NCBI GenBank assembly: GCA_963806635.1
Contig: CAWDZA010000015.1
Location: forward strand, 868,001-932,000
From: CAVVEQ01 sp963806635
GTDB lineage: Bacteria; Chloroflexota; Anaerolineae; Anaerolineales; Anaerolineaceae
Direction: 5' to 3'
Length of the DNA stretch: 64,000 nucleotides
Position 1 is the first letter of the stretch; each line of letters begins with the position of its first letter. The notes under the pieces are model-generated. The model saw nothing but the letters and a program-made list of their open reading frames with translations. It was not told where the DNA came from and ran no database searches. Of the stretch, positions 9,169-18,603 are shown one piece after another. The translations under genes and the position numbers were made by a program.

Positions 9169-10050
9169 TTAACCCTTCTTTCGGTCTTTGTCAGGTCGTT
9201 CCTTGTTATCTTCTTCCATAAGCTCGATCTCATCCTTGGGAAATTGCACCACGCCGACCTCGGGAATTTCCACCAGGATCATCGCCTGCAGCGGGTTCAC
9301 ATCAACCACCTTGCCCATCCCGCGCGGAGTGTTCACGATACGATTCCGCCGTGGAAGCTGAGCCCGCGCGTCCACATAATTCTGATATTCATAGATCAGG
9401 CAGCAGCGCAAGCGGCCGCACATACCTGTGATCTCCGACGGGGTCAAAGAAACAGATTGCTCTTTGGCCATGCGGATGGAAATGGAGCTGAATTCGGTCA
9501 GGAATCTGGTGCAGCAGCGCGTTTCCAGCCCGCACGCGCCCATCCCGCCCATACACTTGGCCACATCCCGCGGCCCCACCTGACGTAGATCTACTGCGGA
9601 TGGCTGAAACATGCGCTGCATATCTGAGCGCATGGATTTGAGGTCTACCTTCTCCTCAGTCTCGGTGCAGAAGTGGATCGATAGCCGGCTCCCCTCAAAT
9701 GAGTATTCCGCATTTACGAACTTGACCCCGCGCAGACCCAACTCCTTGGATCGCTTCTGAGCAGCGGCTACGGCATCGCCTTCCTTCTGCTGCCAATTCT
9801 GGCGCTGCAGAAGGTCCTTCGGTGTCGCTTTCCGATCAATGCTCTTCCACCCGCCCTCGGGCATGGTTGAAGTATCCTGTACGATCCCGGTTACTTCTCC
9901 AAGTTGCCATCCACGGCTGGTTTCCACAACAACCATATCGCCAGGTAGCACTTCCCCAATTTTGGTGGCATCAAAGTGGTAGATCTTTCCTACTTTTAAG
10001 AACCGTACTCCAACGATCACACGTGGTTTAGTTTCGTTTTTATCACTCAT
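9169..10050 (-). CDS. ricT: PSP1 domain protein, RicT/YaaT-like
   Basis: 293-residue PSP1 protein. The N-terminal PSP1 region (GVRFLKVGKIYHFDATKIG, GDMVVVETSRG) is followed by the Cys-rich core with CMGGMGACGLETRCC and GMCGRLRCCLIYE. In the Bacillus relative RicT (YaaT) these cysteines bind an Fe-S cluster within the RicAFT complex, which affects RNase Y maturation and phosphorelay. The C-terminus is charged and Lys-rich. The Shine-Dalgarno AGGTGA overlaps the stop of the upstream small gene, so these are co-translated. Function in this lineage is inferred only by family. Confidence 0.85.
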   Translation of the reverse strand: MSDKNETKPRVIVGVRFLKVGKIYHFDATKIGEVLPGDMVVVETSRGWQLGEVTGIVQDTSTMPEGGWKSIDRKATPKDLLQRQNWQQKEGDAVAAAQKRSKELGLRGVKFVNAEYSFEGSRLSIHFCTETEEKVDLKSMRSDMQRMFQPSAVDLRQVGPRDVAKCMGGMGACGLETRCCTRFLTEFSSISIRMAKEQSVSLTPSEITGMCGRLRCCLIYEYQNYVDARAQLPRRNRIVNTPRGMGKVVDVNPLQAMILVEIPEVGVVQFPKDEIELMEEDNKERPDKDRKKG

Positions 10051-10057
10051 CAGGAAA

Positions 10058-10390
10058 TCACCTGTTGGTCTCGCTTGATTTTTGGTATTTTTCGAGATCT
10101 TTTCTGGCGGATTTATAAAGGTTCTCCAAATCCGTATCTTCGCCTTTGAACCGATGGATCATCAATTTTGCACACTGAGTACAACCCTGGGAAGCCCGGA
10201 AGGAATCGGAATCGCAATCCACGCACCTCCCCAGCCGTACCATCATCAGTGAGAAGGCAGCTTTCTCAAATTCAGAAGATTGCGTACCTGAAATGAAATC
10301 TACCAGCTTATCCCAAACTCCACCCCGGATGCCTCGCAAGAGCGGGGTTACACGGGTTGGATATAAAAAGTCCGTATCGGAGTTGTACAT
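10058..10390 (-). CDS. Small hypothetical protein with zinc-ribbon-like cysteines
   Basis: 110 residues, not recognised. The middle holds CVDCDSDSFRASQGCTQC, two CxxC pairs 14 residues apart, a likely small zinc-binding knuckle, followed by a charged helical C-terminus (LENLYKSARKDLEKYQ). The first about 25 residues come from GC-rich hairpin-like DNA (translated TPLLRGIRGG), and no Shine-Dalgarno precedes the ATG at 10390, so the true start may be further in. It directly precedes ricT, with stop and ricT Shine-Dalgarno overlapping. Confidence 0.6.
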   Translation of the reverse strand: MYNSDTDFLYPTRVTPLLRGIRGGVWDKLVDFISGTQSSEFEKAAFSLMMVRLGRCVDCDSDSFRASQGCTQCAKLMIHRFKGEDTDLENLYKSARKDLEKYQKSSETNR

Positions 10391-10447
10391 ATTCAGGTAC
10401 CAGTCTGCCGAATTTTAACACAGTTGGCAGGCTCCCTGCTGTTGCGC

Positions 10448-12289
10448 TTATTCGACGGTTACGGATTTCGCCAGGTTGCGGGGTTGATCCACATCCAGCC
10501 CGCGCAGGGTGGCAATGTGATAGGCCAGCATCTGCAGCGGGATCACCGTGGTTACCGGGGAGAGCAGCCAGGGCGTCGGCGGGATCTCAAGAACATAATC
10601 CGCCAGCGCTTCCGTCGCCTGATCTCCTTCGGTTGCCACCACAACCACCATCCCGCCGCGCGCCTTCACCTGTTCCACCTGGCTGATCATCTTATCGTGC
10701 CAGGGATCCTGCGGAATGATGGCAACAACCGGCAGCTGCTTATCCACCAGCGCGATGGGTCCATGCTTCATCTCCCCAGCAGGATAGGCTTCTGCGTGGA
10801 TATACGAAATCTCTTTTAATTTCAACGCGCCTTCGTACGCGATGGGCATATTGATCCCCCGCCCGAGATATAAGGCGCTCCGGGTATCCTTCAGTGCCCG
10901 CGCTATCTTCTCCACCTCCGGCTCACGGTCCAGGCATTTTCCAACCAAATCGGGAATGACACTGATATCCCGCACCAGTTTTTTTCGTTCGGTATCGCTT
11001 AACACCCCGCGGCTATCCGCCAACAGAATGGCAAGCATATAGAGATCGACCAGCGGTGCGGTAAAAGCCTTTGTCGACGCCACACCGATCTCAGGACCGC
11101 ATTGCATGGATATAAATCCGTCGCTAAGCCGCATGGCTTGCGAGCCGATCGCATTGACGATCGACCATACTTTCGCCCCTTTTTTCCGGGCTTCCTCCAT
11201 CGCCGCCAGAGTGTCCGCGGTTTCGCCAGATTGGCTGATTGCAAGCACCACGGTATTTGGTTCGACGATCGGGTCGCGATATCGAAATTCGGAGGCGATA
11301 TCCACCTCCACCGGGATGCGGGCAATGCGCTCGATCATCACCTTACCAACCATGCCCACATGGGAGGCAGTCCCACAGGCGGTGATGGTGATCTTTTTGA
11401 TTTTCGCCAGCTCCTCAGGCGTACAATTCAGTTGATTGAGAATGATCCGGCCCTTTTCGAGGTCCACCCGGCCGGCAACCGTATCGGTGAGAGAACGCAC
11501 CTGCTCGTGGATTTCTTTCTGCATAAAGTGGTGGTATTCACCTTTTTCAGCCGCTACGGGGTCCCAGGCAATTTGGCTGATGGGCAGGTTGATCGTTTTT
11601 CCCTGCAAATCCATGAATTCAACCCCGTCCGTGTGCACAACCGCCATTTGGCGGGATTCAAGAAAGGATACCTTGCGGGTATGTTCGATCAACGCGGGAA
11701 CGTCCGAGGCGATTAACATCTCCTCCTGCCCATAGCCGATCACCACCCCGCCGGCATTCCCGATCCGCACCGCGATGATCTTGTCGGGCTCATCCAGCGC
11801 CATCACCACCAAACCGTGCGCACCTTTCAGTCTGGCGACGGTCCGCATCACCGCAGTCTTCAAATCGCTGCCGGTTGTATGGTGCCGTTCGATCATTTGC
11901 ACAATGGTCTCTGTGTCGGTATCGGAGTGAAATTCGATCCCCTCCGCCAGCAGCTCGGATTTCAATTCCAGATAATTCTCCACAATCCCGTTGTGGACTA
12001 CCACCACTTTCCCCGCGCTGCCCACATGAGGATGGGCATTTTTTGCCGAGGGTACGCCATGAGTCGCCCAGCGTGTGTGCCCGATCCCTACTGAACCGTG
12101 AATGGGATCTCTGCGGATCAATTCTTCCAGAACTTCCAGCTTCCCTGCTTCGCGGCGGATCTGGATCTCACCCGCTCCCAATACCGCGATCCCGGCGGAG
12201 TCATACCCGCGGTATTCAAGCTTTTTCAAACCATTCAGGATGATCCGTGTGGCATCACCCTTTCCCAGATACCCTACAATTCCGCACAT
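10448..12289 (-). CDS. glmS: Glutamine--fructose-6-phosphate aminotransferase (isomerizing)
   Basis: 613 residues; makes glucosamine-6-phosphate from fructose-6-phosphate and glutamine, the first step to UDP-GlcNAc for peptidoglycan. The N-terminal class II glutamine amidotransferase domain starts with MCGIVGYLG, the Cys nucleophile being residue 2 after Met removal. Two SIS sugar-isomerase domains follow (ITACGTASHVG, AISQSGETADT, GVASTKAFTAPL, GRGINMPIAYEGALKLKEISYIHAEAYPAGEMKHGPIALV). It ends in DQPRNLAKSVTVE as usual. ATG 12289 is chosen over 12304 because Cys must follow Met and GGAGGA lies 3 bp upstream. No glmS ribozyme was recognised in the leader. Confidence 0.97.
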   Translation of the reverse strand: MCGIVGYLGKGDATRIILNGLKKLEYRGYDSAGIAVLGAGEIQIRREAGKLEVLEELIRRDPIHGSVGIGHTRWATHGVPSAKNAHPHVGSAGKVVVVHNGIVENYLELKSELLAEGIEFHSDTDTETIVQMIERHHTTGSDLKTAVMRTVARLKGAHGLVVMALDEPDKIIAVRIGNAGGVVIGYGQEEMLIASDVPALIEHTRKVSFLESRQMAVVHTDGVEFMDLQGKTINLPISQIAWDPVAAEKGEYHHFMQKEIHEQVRSLTDTVAGRVDLEKGRIILNQLNCTPEELAKIKKITITACGTASHVGMVGKVMIERIARIPVEVDIASEFRYRDPIVEPNTVVLAISQSGETADTLAAMEEARKKGAKVWSIVNAIGSQAMRLSDGFISMQCGPEIGVASTKAFTAPLVDLYMLAILLADSRGVLSDTERKKLVRDISVIPDLVGKCLDREPEVEKIARALKDTRSALYLGRGINMPIAYEGALKLKEISYIHAEAYPAGEMKHGPIALVDKQLPVVAIIPQDPWHDKMISQVEQVKARGGMVVVVATEGDQATEALADYVLEIPPTPWLLSPVTTVIPLQMLAYHIATLRGLDVDQPRNLAKSVTVE

Positions 12290-12611
12290 GATTCCTCCAT
12301 GCAAATAGCAACTCTACCATATTCAATGGCTAGAGGATTGTGAAATGGAATGAATTCTTGCCTGGGGTTTTCCGGCTGGTTTCCGGGAGGGCTTCCGCTG
12401 ATCCTTCGATTTTCCCGGGTCGCCCCGGTTAGCGCTGCCTTGCGGCAGCGAACCCTCATCCTCGTCACTCTGCGGCAAACGCAGAGCCATGCGCTATTCC
12501 GTTCCAGGCCAGGTAATCCATCCCTGTGTTTCCCGATTATACCTGATGCAATTTCGGAAATTCAGATTATTTGATTGGAATGATTCCTCCAATCTCATAT
12601 AATCAGCATTA
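12290..12611. other. Intergenic region between divergent glmS and hypothetical gene
   Basis: 322 bp without a convincing gene. It contains a 7-bp hairpin at 12433-12450 (CGCTGCC, loop TTGC, GGCAGCG) with no T-run. The composition is GC-richer than typical spacers here. Both flanking genes are transcribed outward, so promoters for both should lie here; no clear -35/-10 pair was found for glmS. Short ORFs on both strands look like chance. Confidence 0.4.
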
Positions 12612-13262
12612 ATGGATCCTCAACCCAGAAAATATTCTCTTAAAGAGATACTCTTCCTCCCGCTAGGATGTGCGATGCAGGCGCCATTCATCCCGGTTCT
12701 TTTCCTGCTTGGATTCCTTCTGGCCGCCTCCTTCCTGGCCTATAAATACTGGAATATCGATCCCATCCACGTCTGGACGCGGTCATACCCGGATTATTCA
12801 CTTTCAGAAGATCTGACCAATATGAGCGACCCTCAGGGAAAATCCTGGATAATTTCGTATGAGGGGATACCGCAGTCCACCTTTTCCGGGATTGTCCGCC
12901 ATATCTCCCCCGATGAAGAATCGCTGGTGCCAATGCTCTCCTACGATATTCTGGTTGCTTCCGGAGATTTTGCCGATCCCGGCCGTGTGCGCACCACAAC
13001 GGTAAACCATATGTTCGCCTGGCACACGCTTGGTGATTTCGATCCGAGCGGTCAAATCAACCTGCTTCACACAGTTGCCAAGGACCGGCTAACATTCGAG
13101 GAATTGCGGGAAATCCAGAACGGAGAAACTGTTCGGATAAGCGGAGTGGAGATCTATAAGATCGACGCCTACAATTCCGCAGGGGGATACCTGGGTTATT
13201 GGATGGACAAGGGCTGCAATACGATCCTGGTCACCGATGTTGAGATCCAACCGAAACGTTAG
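12612..13262 (+). CDS. Hypothetical membrane-anchored protein
   Basis: 216 residues, not recognised. The start is polar (about residues 1-18), then come one or two hydrophobic segments (FIPVLFLLGFLLAASFLAYKYW, about residues 25-50). The rest is predicted to be soluble outside the membrane, with an acidic, beta-rich appearance and a single late Cys. No lipobox or catalytic motif is obvious. Its stop overlaps the stop of the convergent AOR gene by three bases. It stands alone on the plus strand between glmS and AOR, and nothing in the context gives a function. Confidence 0.65.
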   Translation: MDPQPRKYSLKEILFLPLGCAMQAPFIPVLFLLGFLLAASFLAYKYWNIDPIHVWTRSYPDYSLSEDLTNMSDPQGKSWIISYEGIPQSTFSGIVRHISPDEESLVPMLSYDILVASGDFADPGRVRTTTVNHMFAWHTLGDFDPSGQINLLHTVAKDRLTFEELREIQNGETVRISGVEIYKIDAYNSAGGYLGYWMDKGCNTILVTDVEIQPKR

Positions 13263-15433
13263 CCGCCGTGTTTTGAGACCAGCGCCATCACATCCGGAAA
13301 ATCGATTCCCAATCTTTGCAGCGTTTCCTGTTTGGGCACGCCAAGCGTCGTCCAACCGCGGCGCAGGTATACCGCGTCAATAAGCTTCTGGTATCGATCC
13401 TCGCGGTACTCGCGAACGATCTGCAATTTCTCTTCGGTCGTCAGTCCGCTCGGATCCCTGCCGATTTCGGTTTTTAGTTGCTGGTCGTACCGCTCTGCCC
13501 TGGATTCGTATTCTCTCACCGTGGCTGGACCCATGGCGCGGTATGGGGGAATATCGTATTCGCGGGTGCCATATCCCAGGCGCAGGTTGAACACCCGTTG
13601 GAATTGATACACCCGCTCAGATTGCTCCAAAATTCCCTCGATATCGATCTTCTTCCCGGTGACCCCTTCGTGCAGCCAGCAGTAATTTTCCACATGCTCC
13701 GGCACTTTGGCTGCCTGCACACCTGAATACGACTTGTTGCTAACCGGGATGATGTCATTCCAGGGCAGCTTGCACAGTCCATGCAAACTGAACCAGGTCC
13801 GCCACACCGGAAAATAAAACAGCGCTTCAGCTTTATCTTCGAAGGTCGGGATCTGTTTGTGAACCATGTCCATGAAAATAAGCCAGGCTTCATCGTGCTG
13901 GGGACCTTTGGAAGCCAGCGCGTATCCGCCCTGCTGCGCCAGGGACTCTTTTGGCATGTACTCGGATATTTCCATGCCCTTCACTTCCATGCCAATATCC
14001 GTCAGGAATTCCGGATCAGCTCCGTATTCATCGGCAAAGACTTTTTTCATGGAGCGGATGCCCTGCCCAACGACAACCCCGAATCCTTCCCCCCTGGCCA
14101 TCTGATGCAGCAACTCGAGTGATGCATCCTTGTTACCCCAGGTTAGCTCCAATCCGCTGGTGCGTTTCGGGTTAAGAATACCTGTTTCATAGCATTCCAT
14201 AGCAAATGCGATCGAATCTCCGCATGAAATGGTATCAATACCATAAGTATCGCAATAGAAGTTCAGCTCCAGCACCGCCTGGGGATCGAAGATTCCGCAA
14301 TTTGACCCCAATGCCCCCAGGGTCTCGTATTCCGGTCCGTCCACAAAGACACGTTGTCCTTTATAGGGTCCGGTTTCCAGCTCGAAATCCGTGATCCCAT
14401 GCGCACAAGCCAGGGTGCAGCCATACCAGCAGCCATCCACTCCCCGCCGGTCGTACTGCTGCTTCCACAGCGCTCCACCGATCTGCGGCGCGCGTTGATC
14501 TGCACCATAGCGGAAGTTTTCCACCGGAAGCAGATCGAACTTGCTCATGATCTCCACCAAATATGGTGTTCCTGTTCCAGCCATATCGTTCTGCACGGAG
14601 TCAAATTCCGAAATCTCAGCTTTGATCCTGCGCCCGGCTTTATTCACCATTTCCGGGTCGGCAGAGCCATTGCTATTCCCGGTCATCCTGGAAAATTTGA
14701 CCACGATCCCTTTTATCTTTTTATCCCGCAGAACCCTTCCCGCCCCGCCGCGGGCAGCCTGCTTATATCGAACTTCCTTTTTCTTGGGGTCGTAGTAACT
14801 CACATTCAATCCGCAGATGGCAGCGTGATCCGCAGCCTGCCCCGCGCTGATCACAGAAATGCCGCGCATTTCCTTCTCATCGCGGGCATACATTTCGGTT
14901 AATTGCCGGTTCACCAGGTGAGTATCAACATATTCCAAAGGTGCTTCTTCTATCCGAATGACGCCTTCGTCGCCATCGATAACGACGATCACATCTTTTT
15001 CCGCCTTGCCCTGGATCTCCAGCGCATCAAACCCGGCAAACTTTAGATACGGTCCGAAATATCCCCCGGCGTTGGAATCGATCACACTGAAAGTGGTTGG
15101 GGAAATTGTCACCACCGTGCATTTCCCTGTTCCTGGGTAGGCGGTGATCCCGCCGATGGGGCCACCGGCGATGACCAATTCATTTTCGGGATCATTCCAT
15201 TTTGTCCCGTCCTTGATCGCATTCCACAACAACCAGAGGCAAAATCCGCGGCCTCCGGTAAATAATTCCTTCATTTGGTCTGTTACTTTTTTTATCTCCA
15301 CCCGATTCTGGCTGAGATCAATATAGAGTGTCCGGTTCGCATATCCCTTTTCGACTGGCTTTATTTCATAGCGCAATTCTGCCAGTAAATTATGAGCTTT
15401 CCGGGCTTCCTCTATGGTTACAGTTAAAGTCAT
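13259..15433 (-). CDS. Aldehyde:ferredoxin oxidoreductase family protein (tungsten/molybdenum bis-pterin)
   Basis: About 724 residues from ATG 15433 (GGAGGA 5 bp upstream); an in-frame start 30 bp further out lacks this signal. Members oxidise aldehydes to acids with ferredoxin, using a W- or Mo-bis-pterin and one 4Fe-4S cluster. Seen: N-terminal AOR domain with LFTGGRGFCLWLLW, GPIGG and NAGGYFGPYLKFAG; cluster cysteines in CWYGCTLACAHG; pterin-binding GALGSNCGIFD and TYGIDTISCG; a late Cys in LCKLPWND. It is longer than the usual 600-650 residues, with extra sequence at the C-terminus. It fits removal of aldehydes formed during amino-acid fermentation. Substrate not determinable. Confidence 0.92.
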   Translation of the reverse strand: MTLTVTIEEARKAHNLLAELRYEIKPVEKGYANRTLYIDLSQNRVEIKKVTDQMKELFTGGRGFCLWLLWNAIKDGTKWNDPENELVIAGGPIGGITAYPGTGKCTVVTISPTTFSVIDSNAGGYFGPYLKFAGFDALEIQGKAEKDVIVVIDGDEGVIRIEEAPLEYVDTHLVNRQLTEMYARDEKEMRGISVISAGQAADHAAICGLNVSYYDPKKKEVRYKQAARGGAGRVLRDKKIKGIVVKFSRMTGNSNGSADPEMVNKAGRRIKAEISEFDSVQNDMAGTGTPYLVEIMSKFDLLPVENFRYGADQRAPQIGGALWKQQYDRRGVDGCWYGCTLACAHGITDFELETGPYKGQRVFVDGPEYETLGALGSNCGIFDPQAVLELNFYCDTYGIDTISCGDSIAFAMECYETGILNPKRTSGLELTWGNKDASLELLHQMARGEGFGVVVGQGIRSMKKVFADEYGADPEFLTDIGMEVKGMEISEYMPKESLAQQGGYALASKGPQHDEAWLIFMDMVHKQIPTFEDKAEALFYFPVWRTWFSLHGLCKLPWNDIIPVSNKSYSGVQAAKVPEHVENYCWLHEGVTGKKIDIEGILEQSERVYQFQRVFNLRLGYGTREYDIPPYRAMGPATVREYESRAERYDQQLKTEIGRDPSGLTTEEKLQIVREYREDRYQKLIDAVYLRRGWTTLGVPKQETLQRLGIDFPDVMALVSKHGG

Positions 15434-15533
15434 CGGATTCCTCCAAACTTTGGGATGATCCAATTATACCCAGCCTCTGAACTTGCCATGTAAAAGTAAT
15501 AAAACCGGAATGCTATAATCACCGAAATCTTCC

Positions 15534-16796
15534 ATGTTCGATAAATTTATCCCCAGGCAGGTGGTTAACCCCCTGCAGCATCGAAATTTCAAACTCGTAC
15601 TCCAGGACGGGCTGGCGGTTGGTTACGCCTCTGCAGCCATCCCTTTCCTGGCCGTTTTCCTCACCCGTCTGGGTGCCAGCAATTTTGAAGTTGGTCTCCT
15701 TACTTCCATGCCTGCTTTTACAGGACTGCTGCTGGCAATTCCACTGGGAGGCTGGTTGCAACAAAAGCGAAACCTGGTCCCCTGGTACAGTTGGACCCGT
15801 TTACTTCAGCTATCGGGCATCGCCCTCACCGGATTGATCCCATTCATCCTGCCCCAGAATGCCTGGATACAGGCCATCCTCCTGGTGTGGGGGATAATCA
15901 CTCTCCCTCAGACGATTCTCACCATCCTTTTCAATGTTGTGCTTAGCGCAGTTGCCGGTGAAGTGGGGCGGTTTGAGTTGCTTTCACGCCGGTGGGCATT
16001 AATTGGGATAATCACCACAATTACCACGCTGGGTATTGGAGCACTGCTCACCCGCGGGAATTTTCCGATTAATTTCCAGTTGGTTTTTCTTCTCTGTTCC
16101 ATTGGCGCGATCTTTAGTTTCTTTTACACAGGCCACCTGGTCATACCGGTCAACAATCCGGCTCACTCTCAGCGCATCAAATACCTGGACCGATTCAGGC
16201 AAATTTTCGCCTCCGTCAGAAAGTATCCATCATTTCTTTCATTTACTTTTAAAAGGTTTGTTTTTCTCACCGGAGTTGCCTTCGCAGCTCCGCTATTCCC
16301 CCTTTACTACGTCCGCCAGGCAGACCTGCCCGATATATCCATTGCCTACATCACCACAGCCCAGACGCTTGTGATGGTTGCAGGTTACTTCATCTGGCTC
16401 AGGTTCTCCCGCACCAGGGGTTCCAGGCCCATTCTGCTTTGGACGACCCTGGGCTTGTCTCTTTTTCCCATCCTGGTGGCGCTCACAACCAAATCCGCAG
16501 TCATCATCCTGCTGGCGGGTATCGCGGGTTTTTTCAACGCAGGGCTGGACCTGGTCTTCTTCGATGAACTGATGCGCAATATCCCCGTTGATCAAAGCCC
16601 GTCCTTCGTTGCCTTCGCGCAGACATCGCAATACCTTACCACCATGATCTCCCCACTGGTCAGCGCCTGGCTGGCACAGATGTTTGGTCTGAGCGTTGCG
16701 CTCATCATCGCCGGCTGCATCCAGTTGGCCGGATTCTTCCTTTTCACCCGAAAAAATGGGGGTTCAACAAAATCCATTCCTGCCTCTGCTTCTTGA
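15534..16796 (+). CDS. MFS transporter
   Basis: 420-residue major facilitator superfamily permease with about 12 predicted transmembrane helices. It has the loop 2-3 region of MFS proteins (GGWLQQKRNLVPWYSW) and a matching half after about residue 215 (WLRFSRTRGSRPILLW). The substrate is unknown; the relatives it resembles are generic efflux-type carriers. A TATAAT box lies 12 bp before the ATG, implying a very short leader. Its stop overlaps the -35 of the gcvH promoter, so gcvH is a separate unit. Confidence 0.85.
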   Translation: MFDKFIPRQVVNPLQHRNFKLVLQDGLAVGYASAAIPFLAVFLTRLGASNFEVGLLTSMPAFTGLLLAIPLGGWLQQKRNLVPWYSWTRLLQLSGIALTGLIPFILPQNAWIQAILLVWGIITLPQTILTILFNVVLSAVAGEVGRFELLSRRWALIGIITTITTLGIGALLTRGNFPINFQLVFLLCSIGAIFSFFYTGHLVIPVNNPAHSQRIKYLDRFRQIFASVRKYPSFLSFTFKRFVFLTGVAFAAPLFPLYYVRQADLPDISIAYITTAQTLVMVAGYFIWLRFSRTRGSRPILLWTTLGLSLFPILVALTTKSAVIILLAGIAGFFNAGLDLVFFDELMRNIPVDQSPSFVAFAQTSQYLTTMISPLVSAWLAQMFGLSVALIIAGCIQLAGFFLFTRKNGGSTKSIPASAS

Positions 16797-16821
16797 CTTT
16801 TCATAATCTCGCTTTTAGAAT
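16793..16821 (+). promoter_or_regulatory. Sigma-70-type promoter of the gcv operon
   Basis: TTGACT, 17-bp spacer, TAGAAT, ending 39 bp before the gcvH start. The -35 overlaps the stop codon of the MFS gene. No glycine riboswitch fits in the remaining 39 bp. Confidence 0.65.
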
Positions 16822-16860
16822 GAAAACTAATTCGCTAATTCACTTTTCGAGGAGAAAACC

Positions 16861-17250
16861 ATGCAAACCCCCTCTGATCTAAAATATTCAAAGACTGATG
16901 AATGGGTGAAATTGGATGGAAGCATCGCGGTGATCGGTATCACCGATTACGCCCAGGAGCAGCTCTCCGATGTGGTATTTGTCGAAGTGCCGTTCGCGGT
17001 CGGTGATGCAGCAACAAAGGGGAAACAATGCGCCACGGTGGAATCGGTCAAAGCCGCAGCCGAGGTGAATTTCCCTGTTTCCGGGGAGATCTCCGAAATC
17101 AACGAAACGCTGAGTTCCACGCCCGAGCTGCTGAACACAGATCCCTTCGGAAAGGCGTGGATCGTGAAAGTCAAGATCAAGGACGCAGCCGAGCTTGGCG
17201 ATCTGATGGACGCAGCCGCCTATATCAAATATTGCGAAGGCCGGCATTAA
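16861..17250 (+). CDS. gcvH: Glycine cleavage system H protein
   Basis: 129 residues, normal size. Lipoyl-carrier protein that shuttles the aminomethyl group between P, T and L proteins. Seen: YSKTDEWV-like opening, ITDYAQEQLSDVVFVEVP, and the lipoylated lysine in VESVKAAAEV (about residue 62). GAGGAG is 6 bp upstream. The gcvPA ATG follows the stop directly, with no gap. No gcvT or lpd gene is in this window, so these must be elsewhere. Confidence 0.97.
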   Translation: MQTPSDLKYSKTDEWVKLDGSIAVIGITDYAQEQLSDVVFVEVPFAVGDAATKGKQCATVESVKAAAEVNFPVSGEISEINETLSSTPELLNTDPFGKAWIVKVKIKDAAELGDLMDAAAYIKYCEGRH

Positions 17251-18603
17251 ATGTTCATTCCGCACACTGAATCAGAAACCGGGGAGATGCTCAAAGCCCT
17301 GGGACTGAAGTCAATCGACGAATTATTTGAGGATATTCCTGATAAGTACCGTTTCCCAAAACTTGATCTTCCCCCTGCGCTTTCAGAAATGGAAGCCTTT
17401 TCGATGGTTCAGGCGATCTCACAATCCAATGAATCCACGCAGGACCTGATCTGTTTTCTTGGAGCCGGCGCCTATAACCATTACATCCCTGCCGTGGTGG
17501 ACGCCGTTATCTCCCGCGGGGAGTTCTTCACCGCTTACACTCCCTACCAACCCGAGATTTCCCAGGGCACTTTGCAGGCTGTTTTCGAGTATCAAAGCCT
17601 GATCGCAGCGCTCACTGGTATGGATGTGAGCAATGCTTCCCACTATGATGGTGCGACGGCCTGTGCTGAGGCTGGAGTGCTGGCGTTCCATCACTTTTTC
17701 GGTAAACGCCCTCGCATCGTAATTTCCCCCTCCCTTCATCCCCATTACCGGGAAACGATGCGCACTTACCTGCAGGGGTATGCGGATGTGGATATCATCG
17801 GCGATGAATCTGGAGTTAATCCACTCCTCCACCCGGACCAACTCGTCTCAAAAGTGGATGAATCCACTTCGCTGGTTTTAGTGCAATACCCGGACTTCTT
17901 TGGCCGGATCTTCGACCTTTCGTCTCTCGCCGAATCTGTCCATGAAAAAGGCGCTCTTCTGGGTGTGGCGGTAAACCCGCTTTCACTGGGACTGCTCAAA
18001 CCGCCTGGCGAATTTGGCGCGGATATCGTGGTGGGCGAAGGACAGTCACTTGGCATCCCGCTCTCCTTCGGCGGTCCATACCTGGGTATATTTGCCACGC
18101 GCAAGGAGCTGGTTCGAAAGCTGGCCGGCAGGTTGGTGGGTGAATCGGTCGATCAGCAGGGTCGCAAGGGGTATGTGCTCACCCTCACCGCCCGCGAGCA
18201 GCACATCCGCCGCGAGAAATCTACCTCGAATATTTGCACGAACCAGGGTTTGATGGCGCTAGCCTCAGCCGTATACCTGAGTTCGCTTGGCAAAAATGGG
18301 ATGCGGGCTGTGGCGAACCTGTGCTATCAAAAGGCGCATTATGCTGCTTCACAGATCGCCCGCGTCCCCGGCTTTGCCGTCCTGGATGATGTACCCTTCT
18401 TCCACGAATTCATCGTCCATTGCCCCGATTCGGTGGAGGAGATCAACTTGCATCTCCTGGACCATGGCATCCTGGGTGGATATGACCTGGGTTGCGATTA
18501 TCCCACCTTGAAGAACCACATGCTCATTGCAGTGACCGAAATGGTGGATAAAGAGGATATCGATTTGCTCACAGAGATCCTCGGGGAGGCACATCATGGC
18601 TGA
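17251..18603 (+). CDS. gcvPA: Glycine dehydrogenase (decarboxylating) subunit 1
   Basis: 450-residue N-terminal half of the P protein, in the two-subunit form common in Gram-positives, Thermotogae and many anaerobes. Seen: HTESETGEMLKALGLKSIDELFEDIP start, FLGAGAYNHYIPAVVD, YTPYQPEISQGTLQ, YDGATACAEA, and the late ANEQHIRREK-like region (TAREQHIRREKSTSNICTNQ). The PLP lysine is not in this subunit, as expected. It overlaps gcvPB by 8 bp, so equal production is likely. Confidence 0.96.
   Translation: MFIPHTESETGEMLKALGLKSIDELFEDIPDKYRFPKLDLPPALSEMEAFSMVQAISQSNESTQDLICFLGAGAYNHYIPAVVDAVISRGEFFTAYTPYQPEISQGTLQAVFEYQSLIAALTGMDVSNASHYDGATACAEAGVLAFHHFFGKRPRIVISPSLHPHYRETMRTYLQGYADVDIIGDESGVNPLLHPDQLVSKVDESTSLVLVQYPDFFGRIFDLSSLAESVHEKGALLGVAVNPLSLGLLKPPGEFGADIVVGEGQSLGIPLSFGGPYLGIFATRKELVRKLAGRLVGESVDQQGRKGYVLTLTAREQHIRREKSTSNICTNQGLMALASAVYLSSLGKNGMRAVANLCYQKAHYAASQIARVPGFAVLDDVPFFHEFIVHCPDSVEEINLHLLDHGILGGYDLGCDYPTLKNHMLIAVTEMVDKEDIDLLTEILGEAHHG

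Noticed and set aside
12290..12611. glmS ribozyme or riboswitch upstream of glmS
   Set aside because: The leader has only a short GC hairpin (12433-12450); no ribozyme core or conserved cleavage-site context was recognised near the glmS start.
14354..14902. 182-codon ORF opposite the AOR gene
   Set aside because: Antisense shadow of a conserved enzyme with no ribosome site.
16822..16860. Glycine riboswitch before gcvH
   Set aside because: Only 39 bp separate the -10 box and the start codon, too little for a glycine aptamer.
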